A DNA stretch of 64,000 nucleotides from Tepidamorphaceae bacterium. GTDB taxonomy: Bacteria > Pseudomonadota > Alphaproteobacteria > Rhizobiales > Tepidamorphaceae. Below, piece after piece: positions 53,447 through 61,280 of the stretch; positions within the stretch are counted from its first letter, which is position 1, and each line of letters begins with the position of its first letter. Below the pieces are notes generated by a model, which had not been told where the DNA came from, searched no databases, and saw nothing but the letters and a program-made list of their open reading frames with translations. The translations under genes and the position numbers were made by a program. The stretch lies in the NCBI GenBank assembly GCA_028279445.1, contig JANQNT010000023.1:372001-436000 (forward strand), in the 5' to 3' direction.

Positions 53447-55388
53447 AGCCTGTATGGCGGATGAGCTCGTCAACGGCTTCAAGGTCGGCGCGCACCGCAT
53501 TGTGGGTGTTGGAGGCCGGCGGCCGGCGGTTGGTATCCAGCACGGTCACCAGGTTCTCATCGTCGGTTTCGCCCACCTCCTGCGGCCCCGCGATGGGCAG
53601 CACCACGGTCACCGTAGTGCCCTGGCCCAGGGTGCTGTCGACCTCGATGCATCCGCCATGCAGTTCGGCCAGTCCGTTGACGACGGAAAGGCCAAGCCCG
53701 GTTCCCTCGAACTGCCGGTTGTAGTTGGCATGGGCCTGGAAGAACGGTTCGCCCACATGCGTCACATCCTCCGGCGCAATGCCGATGCCGTTGTCGCGCA
53801 CGCTGAGCCGGATGTTCTTGCCCCGGCGCACGGCACTCAGCCAGACACGGCGCGCGTCTTCACCGAGTTCTTCGCGGGTGAACTTCACCGCATTCGACAA
53901 CAGGTTGAGGCAGATCTGGGTCACCGCCTGACGATCGGCGTTCAGATCCGGCAGATGCGGCTCGATGGCCAGCTCGATCTTGACGCGGTTCTCCTCGGCC
54001 TTGCCGGCGACCATGGCGACCGTGGTCTGAAGCGCCTCTTCCAGCGCGAACGGCTCGGGAAACACATCAAAGCGCCCGGCTTCGATCTTCGACATGTCGA
54101 GGATGTGGTTGACGACGCCGAGCAGATGATGGCCGCTCTCCAGGATGTGGCCCGCATATTCCTTCTGCTTGGCCTCGTCCAGATCGCCGACGACTTCCTG
54201 ATTGAGCACTTCCGAAAAGCCGATGATGGCGTTCAGCGGCGTGCGCAGTTCGTGGCTGACGCTGGCCAGGAAACGCGTCTTCATCGCGTTGGCGCGCTCG
54301 CACTCGACGATCGCGGCATCGCGCTCCTCCTCGTGCGCCTTCCGGGAGCCCGTCTCGCGGAACACCGCGGCGATATCCTGGCTTCCGGGGATAGCCCGGC
54401 AGCGCAGTTCGAACCAGCCATACGCAGGCGCCGTATCGCCATCGAGATCGCCAATGCGCAGGCGAAGGTCCGCGGATTCGGGTTCCTGACCGGTCAGGGC
54501 AGCGTCGATCAGGCGCAGATAGGTCGGCCGGTCGGCAACGTGCACCCGGTTGAACAGGCCGGCGTCCCGGATCTGACACGGCTGTGCGCCCAGCAGCCTG
54601 GTGGCGGCGTGGGACGCGAAGACCAGATTGCCGGCCCGGTTGTGCACGGTGATCAGATCGGGCGAATTGTTGATCATGCGCTGATAACGCTCGGCGCCGT
54701 CATTGAGCGCATTCGTCTGCTGCTCCAGAGCGCGGCGCGCATCGAGCATCCACAAGACCGCGTGCAGCACGGACGGTGCCGCCATCAGCATCGCATACGC
54801 CCAGGTGGGCATGGGAACGATCGCCGCCAGTTCGGCCGGCATGATCAGACCGGCCCACTGCGACAGGGACAACGCCAGGATGGACGCGATCGTCAGCGCG
54901 GTGGCTGCGCTGCGGCTGCGCGGTCCGCCGAGCGCAAAGGCAATGCCGAGCACAATCGCCAGCGCCGGCATCGCCGGTGACAGCAGCCCGCCGGTGAGCG
55001 ACGCGAAGCCGGCCAGGATGCCGCTCTGGAGAACGACGCCGATGCGGTAGGCGCGGTCCGACTTGCCGGCGCGCAATGCGCTCAGCGCGGTCACCAGCGG
55101 CCAGGCCAGTAACACCATGGCGATGATGCCGGGACCGTGCGCCGCGTCGGTGAACGCCAGCAGCAGCGGCAGCAATGCAAGCGCCGCGCTGCCCATGATG
55201 AAATGACAGGCGATCAGCAAGCGCAGGGCCCGCGCCTCATCCTGTGTCGTTTCGGATGGTTGAGGGATCAGCGCCGCAAGCCCTGCCAGGCCCCGCAATG
55301 CCCTGTGGATCTGTGAACTGGTCAAACTAAACCCGGCACGAAAACGCCGTGCCGCCCTGTCGATGCGCCTTGCCACAAACGCTTTCAC
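53445..55388 (-). CDS. DivJ-like PAS sensor histidine kinase
   Basis: A 647-residue kinase starting with GTG. About six membrane helices lie in residues 55-215, then a PAS domain (YQRMINNSPDLITVHNRAGN, about 240-350), HisKA with the acceptor in SVSHELRTPLNAIIGFSEVL, and HATPase_c (N box LLSNAVKFT, G1 DNGIGI, G2 GTGLGLSV). The membrane-PAS-HisKA plan and the phrase HILDMSKIEAGRF match DivJ/PdhS-type cell-cycle kinases that act on DivK. Neighbours (peptidoglycan-binding protein, DUF5330, SufE) are the usual ones in rhizobia. Confidence 0.88.
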   Translation of the reverse strand: MKAFVARRIDRAARRFRAGFSLTSSQIHRALRGLAGLAALIPQPSETTQDEARALRLLIACHFIMGSAALALLPLLLAFTDAAHGPGIIAMVLLAWPLVTALSALRAGKSDRAYRIGVVLQSGILAGFASLTGGLLSPAMPALAIVLGIAFALGGPRSRSAATALTIASILALSLSQWAGLIMPAELAAIVPMPTWAYAMLMAAPSVLHAVLWMLDARRALEQQTNALNDGAERYQRMINNSPDLITVHNRAGNLVFASHAATRLLGAQPCQIRDAGLFNRVHVADRPTYLRLIDAALTGQEPESADLRLRIGDLDGDTAPAYGWFELRCRAIPGSQDIAAVFRETGSRKAHEEERDAAIVECERANAMKTRFLASVSHELRTPLNAIIGFSEVLNQEVVGDLDEAKQKEYAGHILESGHHLLGVVNHILDMSKIEAGRFDVFPEPFALEEALQTTVAMVAGKAEENRVKIELAIEPHLPDLNADRQAVTQICLNLLSNAVKFTREELGEDARRVWLSAVRRGKNIRLSVRDNGIGIAPEDVTHVGEPFFQAHANYNRQFEGTGLGLSVVNGLAELHGGCIEVDSTLGQGTTVTVVLPIAGPQEVGETDDENLVTVLDTNRRPPASNTHNAVRADLEAVDELIRHTG

Positions 55389-55675
55389 GGGCGCTTTAAG
55401 GAACGCCTAAGCGAAGGCCTACGATCGCCTGAAAACGGCCGGATCGGCGCTTTCGGGTCCGGCTTTCGACGATCAGGGTATTCGAATGGTTAAGGGCCGA
55501 GCCGACGATTACCTGTGCTGGCCAATTCGAGCGACCTTACAAACGGTTGGTCGGGATCGGTCAAATTTTAGCGAATTCCCGAACGCGGCTGAAATCCGGC
55601 CGCGATATGGTCATCCTCATCGTCGCGTTCCGGCAGGGGTGCCGGGCGCATTGCGACCGGGGAAAGGTCATCAGG

Positions 55676-56131
55676 ATGTTCTTCTTGTTGCGGGCTGCGT
55701 TCTGGCTCTCACTCGTCGTGCTGCTACTGCCGGCGGGGGCGCCGTCCGATGCGACCGTCAGGCAGATTTCCGCCGCCGAGACATTCGGCGCGGCACAAAC
55801 GGTTGTGTCCGACGTTTCGGGGTTCTGCACGCGCAATCCGCAGACCTGCGAGGCAGGCGGAGCCGCGTTGCAGCAGTTCGGCGCCAAGGCACAGTACGGC
55901 GTGACGCTGCTGCATGGCTATCTCGGCAAGCTGACAGGCAATGAGGCGCAGCTTCATGACAGCAACGCTCAGCAGGTGGCCACCAAGCATCCGCCGGCCG
56001 ACCCGGCGCGGCCGGGCGCCGTCCAGGCATTCACCCAGAACGGCCTTGCGATTCCGATGCCGAGCGATGTGGCCCTGCAAACCGGTACCATCGGCGACCT
56101 GATCATCGAAGCGGCCGGCAACGGCGAGTAA
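55676..56131 (+). CDS. DUF5330 protein, membrane-anchored or exported
   Basis: A 151-residue protein with a hydrophobic N-terminus (MFFLLRAAFWLSLVVLLLPA) that acts as signal or anchor, and a domain with two cysteines (GFCTRNPQTCEAGGAALQQF), the DUF5330 pattern. The ATG at 55676 has GGGGAAAGG upstream, so the longer frame is rejected. The 287 bases between it and the divergent DivJ-like gene should contain both promoters; no clear sites were found. Function unknown. Confidence 0.87.
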   Translation: MFFLLRAAFWLSLVVLLLPAGAPSDATVRQISAAETFGAAQTVVSDVSGFCTRNPQTCEAGGAALQQFGAKAQYGVTLLHGYLGKLTGNEAQLHDSNAQQVATKHPPADPARPGAVQAFTQNGLAIPMPSDVALQTGTIGDLIIEAAGNGE

Positions 56132-56229
56132 CCTGCCACGGTCGACTTCGCACTCCTTACGGGCTTTCAGATCAGCAGCCTGAGCGCTATATCGGCAGCA
56201 GAGATAGCAACGACCCGGGCCGCCTGACG

Positions 56230-56652
56230 ATGCCGATCGACACCATCATCGAGGACTTTGCCTATCTGGACGAGTGGGAGGACCGCTACCGGTACGTGAT
56301 CGAACTCGGCAAGGACCTAGAGGCGCTGCCGGTCGAGAAGCACACCACGGAGCACAAGGTCAACGGCTGCGCCAGCCAGGTCTGGCTCGACACCCGGGTC
56401 TACGACCGGGACGGTGTCGCGCATATCAAGTTCGTCGGTGACAGCGATGCGCTGATCGTGCGCGGCCTGATCGCCATCCTGATCGCGCTTTATTCGGAGC
56501 GCCCGGCGCAGGAAATCTGCGATATCGATGCGCTTCCCGTACTGGCGCAGCTTGGCCTCGACGAACACCTGTCGCAACAACGCTCCAACGGGCTCAAGTC
56601 CATGGTCGCGCGCATGCGCGCCGAGGCGAAGGCGGCCCTGGCCACCGCATGA
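56230..56652 (+). CDS. sufE: Cysteine desulfuration protein SufE
   Basis: A 140-residue SufE. It accepts sulfur from cysteine desulfurase SufS on the cysteine in KVNGCASQVW (C47) and passes it on for iron-sulfur cluster assembly. The start MPIDTIIEDFAYLDEWEDRY is typical. It is alone here, away from the main suf operon, as in other rhizobia. It is convergent with the DUF6456 gene. Confidence 0.95.
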   Translation: MPIDTIIEDFAYLDEWEDRYRYVIELGKDLEALPVEKHTTEHKVNGCASQVWLDTRVYDRDGVAHIKFVGDSDALIVRGLIAILIALYSERPAQEICDIDALPVLAQLGLDEHLSQQRSNGLKSMVARMRAEAKAALATA

Positions 56653-56692
56653 GCGCGGTCCCCGGACCGAACCGTTGTCGACGTGACCGGGG

Positions 56693-57511
56693 TCAGGCCC
56701 CGTCAACTCGCGGCCGATAATCCTCACTGCCCCAATGGTGCAGGCGGCGGGCGCGATGCGGACCGCGAGCGTCGTCCGACAGCCCGTAGTGGCGTGCCAG
56801 CCGCCCCAGAGCAAGGTCCAGCACCACCTTGGCGGAACGCTTCGGCCAGCCACGCTCACGCTCGACATCGCCGAGGCTCTTGAGATGGCAGCACACGTCG
56901 ACGGTCAGCCCGGCCAGATCTCCGCCGACATCGTCGAGCGCCCGGCGAACCCGATCATGCGCCGCAAGGGCAGCGTCGAGCATGTCCGCGGGACCACGCC
57001 CGCCGGCCTTGCGGCCGCGCCGAGGCGCACTGCCTGAGAGGTCGGCCGTCACCCGCGGCATCAGGCCGGCCCGTGTGTAGTCGGCGCGCAACCGCTCGGC
57101 GGCCTGAAACGCGGCAGCCGAAATCAGCGGTTCTCCGTCCCTGCCCTTTCGCCGGCGCAACCAGGCAATCGGGCTTTCGGAGTGGTTGACCGCCGGCGTT
57201 TCGCCCTGCGCGATATTGGCCGGCGCACGCGCTGTCTTCGGCTTGCCGGCGATTGGAGTGGGCAGCTTGCCGACTCCCGCGAAGCGCAGGCCACGTTTCG
57301 TCGGCAACGCGGCACCGTCGATGTCATGCAACAGCCCGCGCTCCAGCAACATGGCAACAAACCCGGCGTCGACCACTCGTCCGGTCGCATCCGGCGCGCG
57401 CGACGGCACCAGCCGCCAGCCCGTATCGCCGGCGACCAGCCGGACATCGCCCTCCGCCAGGGCGCCCAGCAGTTCGCGTGCCTTGGCGGTGGTCTCCCGA
57501 AGCACGCTCAT
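56693..57511 (-). CDS. DUF6456 protein, GafZ-like GTA regulator
   Basis: A 272-residue protein. The N-terminal third is a small winged-helix-like region (ARELLGALAEGDVRLVAGDT, then LERGLLHDIDGAALPTKRGL) and the C-terminal part (about 115-262; SPIAWLRRRKGRDGEPLISA, then LRADYTRAGLMPRVTADLSG and WPKRSAKVVLDLALGRLARH) is DUF6456. In Rhodobacter the activator GafA fuses a DnaA-like domain with this domain; in Caulobacter they are separate as GafY and GafZ, where GafZ works as an antiterminator on the GTA operon. It overlaps the upstream gene by four bases (ATGA). Orthology is inferred from domains and gene order. Confidence 0.78.
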   Translation of the reverse strand: MSVLRETTAKARELLGALAEGDVRLVAGDTGWRLVPSRAPDATGRVVDAGFVAMLLERGLLHDIDGAALPTKRGLRFAGVGKLPTPIAGKPKTARAPANIAQGETPAVNHSESPIAWLRRRKGRDGEPLISAAAFQAAERLRADYTRAGLMPRVTADLSGSAPRRGRKAGGRGPADMLDAALAAHDRVRRALDDVGGDLAGLTVDVCCHLKSLGDVERERGWPKRSAKVVLDLALGRLARHYGLSDDARGPHRARRLHHWGSEDYRPRVDGA

Positions 57512-57930
57512 GGACGCGGCTCCCCGGTCAGACGACCCGCAACCAGTGCCTCGAGCCGCGCAAGTTCGCGATCGACATGGGTATCCTCGCGCCGCTCTTC
57601 GACCGCGGCGCAGGCGTAGTAGACCGTGGTGAAATGGCGCCCGAAGCACTCCCCCACCCCCGATACCGCCAGTCCAAGCGAGATATGCGACAGATACATC
57701 GCCGTCTGCCTGGCGACGGAGAGCCGCGCCGGGCCGCGCCCACACGAATACAGCGCGCATACGTCGAGACCGAAGTCCTCCGCCACGGCCAGCGCAACGC
57801 GCAGACAGACCTGACGCACCTCGGCGGTCGATGCGACCGGTGGCGCGGGCGGCGTAATCCGGCACCCGCCCGGCCCGCCACGCGGCGGCACGGCGCCCGC
57901 CTTGGCCTTCGTCTCTCTGGGGGTGTGCAT
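57508..57930 (-). CDS. DnaA-domain-IV-like DNA-binding protein, GafY-like GTA activator
   Basis: A 140-residue protein. Residues about 67-120 (ARQTAMYLSHISLGLAVSGV, then GECFGRHFTTVYYACAAVEE) match the helix-turn-helix of DnaA domain IV, with the signature FGRHFTTV. The N-terminus is Pro/Gly-rich and disordered. There is no ATPase domain, so it is not an initiator. With the overlapping DUF6456 gene it forms the gafYZ-like pair that in Caulobacter directly activates the GTA promoter. An AGG-W8-CCT site lies 18 bases before its ATG, suggesting autoregulation. Confidence 0.78.
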   Translation of the reverse strand: MHTPRETKAKAGAVPPRGGPGGCRITPPAPPVASTAEVRQVCLRVALAVAEDFGLDVCALYSCGRGPARLSVARQTAMYLSHISLGLAVSGVGECFGRHFTTVYYACAAVEERREDTHVDRELARLEALVAGRLTGEPRP

Positions 57931-57947
57931 GACAATACCTCCGCATC

Positions 57948-57961
57948 AGGTTTTTTTTCCT
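57948..57961. promoter_or_regulatory. AGG-W8-CCT site before the GafY-like gene
   Basis: On the plus strand AGG, eight T, then CCT; on the minus strand it reads TATAGGAAAAAAAACCTGA. It is 18-31 bases before the GafY-like start, next to the ribosome-binding site. Flanking CCGCAT (57941-57946) and ATGCGG (57971-57976) form a wider inverted repeat around it. Confidence 0.6.
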
Positions 57962-58093
57962 ATATTAATCATGCGGCAGGGCCAAACCGGCTTGGACAAG
58001 ACGACCCGACTTTTCCCCTATTTGCTCCACAAAGGCGGAAATTCGACCATTCCCACCCATAGCAACGGCATCTGGTGGCATTGAACCTCATAT

Positions 58094-58107
58094 AGGAAAA
58101 ATATCCT
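58094..58107. promoter_or_regulatory. AGG-W8-CCT site before the divergent unknown gene
   Basis: TATAGGAAAAATATCCTAA, with TAGGA and TCCTA arms, 65 bases before the ATG at 58172. It is the inverted counterpart of the site at 57948-57961. Between the two sites there is no gene; the region also holds the divergent promoters, whose boxes I could not define. Confidence 0.62.
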
Positions 58108-58171
58108 AATTCCGATCCACCCGCATCATACTCGCGGTCCACGGAACGACTTTCCCGAAAGGAACCGAGTC

Positions 58172-58477
58172 ATGGCGAGGGCAGCGGGCGGAACGCTTGC
58201 AGGTATTGAACGGGCAGCCGAGCGGATGACCGGCAGGCGAATCGAAGTGCGGGCGTCGGCCTATCGACGCAGCAGCGACTTGAGCCGTTTACGTGCGCCT
58301 GGGCATGTGCAGCGTGGTGACAAACGCGCGGTGGAGCGCTGGCTGATGGCTGCGCTGCGCGCCGAGCGTGCCAAGGCTCTTGCCGGGCATTGGAGCTATG
58401 ACGTCAATCGTCATGTTCTGTTGCGCGCGGCCCTTGCAAGCGAGCAGGCGCGCGAACCATCGCGGTCATGGGGATGA
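58172..58477 (+). CDS. Small basic protein divergent from gafYZ-like genes
   Basis: A 101-residue basic soluble protein (MARAAGGTLAGIERAAERMT, then VQRGDKRAVERWLMAALRAE) with no membrane segment, cysteine or recognised domain. GAAAGGAACC in front of the ATG is a good ribosome-binding site, and an intrinsic terminator follows. It shares an intergenic region with the GafY-like gene and has its own copy of the AGG-W8-CCT site. By position it may be a regulator or partner of the GTA activators, possibly a functional counterpart of the Caulobacter repressor RogA, but no sequence evidence supports that. Confidence 0.72.
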   Translation: MARAAGGTLAGIERAAERMTGRRIEVRASAYRRSSDLSRLRAPGHVQRGDKRAVERWLMAALRAERAKALAGHWSYDVNRHVLLRAALASEQAREPSRSWG

Positions 58478-58500
58478 TCGAGCCGTGCGCAGAACGCAAA

Positions 58501-58529
58501 CAGCCGCCCCGGCCAAGCTGGGGCGGCTG
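58501..58529. terminator. Bidirectional intrinsic terminator
   Basis: Arms CAGCCGCCCC (58501-58510) and GGGGCGGCTG (58520-58529) form a perfect 10-bp stem between two convergent genes. CTTTCG follows on the plus strand and TTTGCG on the minus strand. Confidence 0.75.
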
Positions 58530-58576
58530 CTTTCGTCGCGTCGCGTGTTACCGCGAATGCGTATGCGCGAAATCCG

Positions 58577-58993
58577 CTACTTCTTCTTGCGACGGCGCTG
58601 ACCCAGACCCATTTCCTTGGCAAGGCGCGAGCGCGCCTCCGCATAGGATGGCGCGACCATGGGATAGTCGGACGGAAGGCCCCACTTTTCGCGATACTGT
58701 TCGGGCGTCAGGTCGTAGTGCGTGCGCAGATGCCGTTTCAGCGATTTGAACTTCTTGCCGTCTTCCAGGCAAATGATGTAGTCGGGCGTCACCGACTTGC
58801 GGATCGACACCGCCGGCTTCAAGGGCACTTCCGGCTCCTTGGCATCGGCCTGCGCAATACCTGACAGCGCACCGTGAACTTGCGAGATGAGGCCCGGCAG
58901 TTCGCCCATCTGCAGCGGATTGTTGCCGACATAAGCCGCAACAATATCAGCCGTGAGGTCGATAAGTTGTTCGTTGTTTTGCGATTCTTCCAT
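58577..58993 (-). CDS. mucR: MucR/Ros-family transcriptional regulator
   Basis: A 138-residue zinc-finger regulator. The N-terminal half ([20 protein letters not shown]) mediates oligomerisation and the finger is in [20 protein letters not shown], where the second cysteine of Ros is replaced by Asp (C-x2-D), as in many MucR proteins. Next comes [20 protein letters not shown]. It is a global, H-NS-like silencer in rhizobia that binds AT-rich DNA with TA steps. A 25-bp tandem repeat lies 55 bases upstream. Confidence 0.95.
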   Translation of the reverse strand: MEESQNNEQLIDLTADIVAAYVGNNPLQMGELPGLISQVHGALSGIAQADAKEPEVPLKPAVSIRKSVTPDYIICLEDGKKFKSLKRHLRTHYDLTPEQYREKWGLPSDYPMVAPSYAEARSRLAKEMGLGQRRRKKK

Positions 58994-59341
58994 CTTCTAG
59001 TTCCTTGAATCGTGGCTGACGGACAAGAATTTTGTCGCCACGCATTGTTGGACGCGCACAGCGCCAAAGTGGTTGGACGCGCACCGCGCCTAAATGGCTG
59101 CGCTCGATCAGTACTTGCAATACAAATCACGACAGCCAGTGAGCAGGCGCATATCTTAGAAAATTACGTAAAGCAAGATGTTGCTGATTTTTACTGCAAA
59201 TTAACTATAGAAATGACGTGTGGGCACACGCTTTGCGATAACAAATTTCCGTGAAAACAACCGGCAATATAGTTTTGCGCAAATTGATCGAGTGTTTCCG
59301 AATCACCTGGAAGCACTCGTGAGATCCGAGATACGGTCCGT
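58994..59341. other. AT-rich intergenic region upstream of mucR
   Basis: About 350 bases without a supported gene. It contains the 25-bp tandem repeat at 59048-59097 and, from about 59110 to 59270, a clearly AT-rich stretch of the kind MucR binds, consistent with autoregulation. The end of the antiporter operon also lies here; no strong terminator hairpin was seen. Confidence 0.6.
59048..59097. repeat. Two tandem 25-bp repeats upstream of mucR
   Basis: Two adjacent units (59048-59072, 59073-59097) starting TTGGACGCGCA and ending ATGG/GTGG match at 22 of 25 positions. They lie 55-105 bases upstream of the mucR start, where a dimer pair could bind side by side on DNA (25 bases is about 2.4 turns). 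Confidence 0.7.
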
Positions 59342-61024
59342 TCAGATGTACTCGACGATCAGAAAGCCGACCAGCAGAACCGTCGTCCAGAAAGCCATCT
59401 GACCGGTCGGCCAGGTGCGCCCCAACGCGCCCTGAGGCCCATACAGGCGATACAGGGCACGCACGAACCGGCCCATGGCCTGGTTCACGTTGCCAACCAG
59501 ACCTTGCCAGGCCAGACCGCTGCGCAAGTCGAATTCCTGTGCCAGCAACTTGCCGAAGGCCCGCCAGAACCAGTCCACGTCGAGGGTGATGGTCTCGGTG
59601 CGCTTCAGCCAGCCAAGCAGCAGGAAGAAGGCCAGCCCCGAGAACAGCAGCAGTTGGAGCTGGAAGATCACGTGCGCACCGGTATAGGGCACGTAGTCGA
59701 CCGGATAGGGCAGCATCGCGTAGAGCGGTTGCGGATAGACGCCAAGCCCGATGCACAATGCTGCAAAGAACACCATGGCCCAGCGCATGTTCCAGGGCGG
59801 GTCCGGCGGGCGCATGCCGGAGTCCTTCTGGAAGAAGACGAACCAGGGGAACTTGATGCCCGCATGCAGGAAGACGCCGGCCGAGGCTGCTGCCAGCAGG
59901 TACCAGACGAACTCCAGGTGTTCCTTGGCCGCGGCGTCCGAGATCATCGACTTGGAGACGAAGCCGGAGGTCAGCGGAAATGCGGAGATGGCGAAGGCGC
60001 CGATGGTGCCGCAGATGCAGGTCAGCGGCATGGTACGGAATAGTCCACCAAGCTCTGTGCAGTTGCGCTTGCCGGTCATGTAGAGCACCGAGCCCGCCGA
60101 CATCAGCAGCAGCGCCTTGTAGATGATGTGGGCGAAGGCGTGCGCCGCCGCCCCGTTGAGCGCCATCTCGGTACCGATGCCGATGCCGGTCACCATGAAG
60201 CCGACCTGGTTGACGATCGAATAGGCCAGGATGCGGCGCATGTCGTTTTCGAGGATCGCGTAGATGATCCCGTAGAAGATCATGAACAGGCCGATCGGCA
60301 CGAGGATGTCGGTGCCGGGGAAGCCACGCATCAGCACGTAGACGGCCGTCTTCGTGGTGAAGGCGGACAGGAACACGGTGCCGCTCCAGGAGGCCTCCGG
60401 ATAGGCATCCGGCAGCCAGGCGGCGAGCGGCGGCGCGCCGGCATTGATCAGGAAGCCGATCAGCATCAGCCAGGTCGCGATGGTGCCGACGTCCATGGCG
60501 GTGAAGGCCACGGAACCGGTTTCCGCGACGTATCCGGCGATGCCGGCCATCAGCAGCACGCCGCCGAGGAAATGGATGGCGGCGTATCTGAGACCGGAGG
60601 CACGCGCGCCCTCCCCGCCCATCCACACCACCAGCGTGGAGCCGATGGCCATCACCTCCCAGAAGACGAAGACGGTGACGAGATCGCCGGCCATGGCAAC
60701 GCCGATGGCAGAACCGGCATAGAGATAGGCGGAGGCAAGTTCGGCGGTCTTCTCCTGGTTGAGCGCGAACAGCCCGCCGCCGAAAGCCATGATGGCGAAG
60801 ATGGTGGCGAAGACCCGCGACAGCGCGTCCGCCGTCACCGGCGTCAGGGTATGGCCCAGGAAAGCGATCTGGAGTGCGGGTCCGTCCGGCAGCGCCCAGA
60901 TGAGCCCCAACGCCAGGAGCGGCGCGACCAGCAGGATCGGCGCGCGCCAGGCGCGCGGGGCCAGCATCATCGCGGCCGCGGCGATGATCAGGACGACACC
61001 GGGCGGGAGCACAAAGTCACTCAT
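59342..61024 (-). CDS. Proton-conducting antiporter subunit D-type protein (third copy)
   Basis: A 560-residue polytopic protein of the MrpD/NuoM/NuoN family (Proton_antipo_M). Typical pieces are VFVFWEVMAIGSTLVVWMGG, AAIHFLGGVLLMAGIAGYVA with its histidine, and AAAHAFAHIIYKALLLMSAG with the membrane lysine. A C-terminal extension of about 100 residues ends with an extra helix (WTTVLLVGFLIVEYI). It works in a Mrp-like Na+/H+ antiporter or ion-pumping complex with the two genes upstream. It overlaps the small gene by eight bases. Confidence 0.88.
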   Translation of the reverse strand: MSDFVLPPGVVLIIAAAAMMLAPRAWRAPILLVAPLLALGLIWALPDGPALQIAFLGHTLTPVTADALSRVFATIFAIMAFGGGLFALNQEKTAELASAYLYAGSAIGVAMAGDLVTVFVFWEVMAIGSTLVVWMGGEGARASGLRYAAIHFLGGVLLMAGIAGYVAETGSVAFTAMDVGTIATWLMLIGFLINAGAPPLAAWLPDAYPEASWSGTVFLSAFTTKTAVYVLMRGFPGTDILVPIGLFMIFYGIIYAILENDMRRILAYSIVNQVGFMVTGIGIGTEMALNGAAAHAFAHIIYKALLLMSAGSVLYMTGKRNCTELGGLFRTMPLTCICGTIGAFAISAFPLTSGFVSKSMISDAAAKEHLEFVWYLLAAASAGVFLHAGIKFPWFVFFQKDSGMRPPDPPWNMRWAMVFFAALCIGLGVYPQPLYAMLPYPVDYVPYTGAHVIFQLQLLLFSGLAFFLLLGWLKRTETITLDVDWFWRAFGKLLAQEFDLRSGLAWQGLVGNVNQAMGRFVRALYRLYGPQGALGRTWPTGQMAFWTTVLLVGFLIVEYI

Positions 61025-61280
61025 AGTACGTGTCCTTGCGCTTCAGCAGCACGCCGAGCACCTTGGCGAAGGCGACCAGGCCGACGCAGGCGAGGAAACC
61101 GAACCAGGCGCCGAAGCCGAAAATCCGATCAAGCGTGAAATGGGGATGCGGGTGCCAGATGAACTCCGCCAGCACGGTGAGCGCCAGAATGGCGATGAAG
61201 ACGATCCACAGCTTGCGGATGTTGTGCGGCCGCACCAGCCAGTGGTCGTGATCGGGCGGCAGGTCGTTGCGCTCGCTCAT
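61017..61280 (-). CDS. Small two-helix membrane protein of the antiporter operon
   Basis: An 87-residue protein with two membrane helices (about 24-42 IWIVFIAILALTVLAEF-like and 55-75 FGAWFGFLACVGLVAFA). It overlaps both neighbours by 4-8 bases, so it is a fixed part of the antiporter operon and probably an accessory subunit of the complex. Confidence 0.85.
   Translation of the reverse strand: MSERNDLPPDHDHWLVRPHNIRKLWIVFIAILALTVLAEFIWHPHPHFTLDRIFGFGAWFGFLACVGLVAFAKVLGVLLKRKDTYYE

Noticed and set aside
56653..56692. Possible terminator between sufE and the DUF6456 gene
   Set aside because: Only a short CGGGG/CCCCG pairing without a T-run on either strand.
57512..57946. N-terminal extension of the DUF6456 gene
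   Set aside because: This stretch is the GafY-like gene read in another frame; the ATG at 57511 overlaps its stop by four bases as expected.
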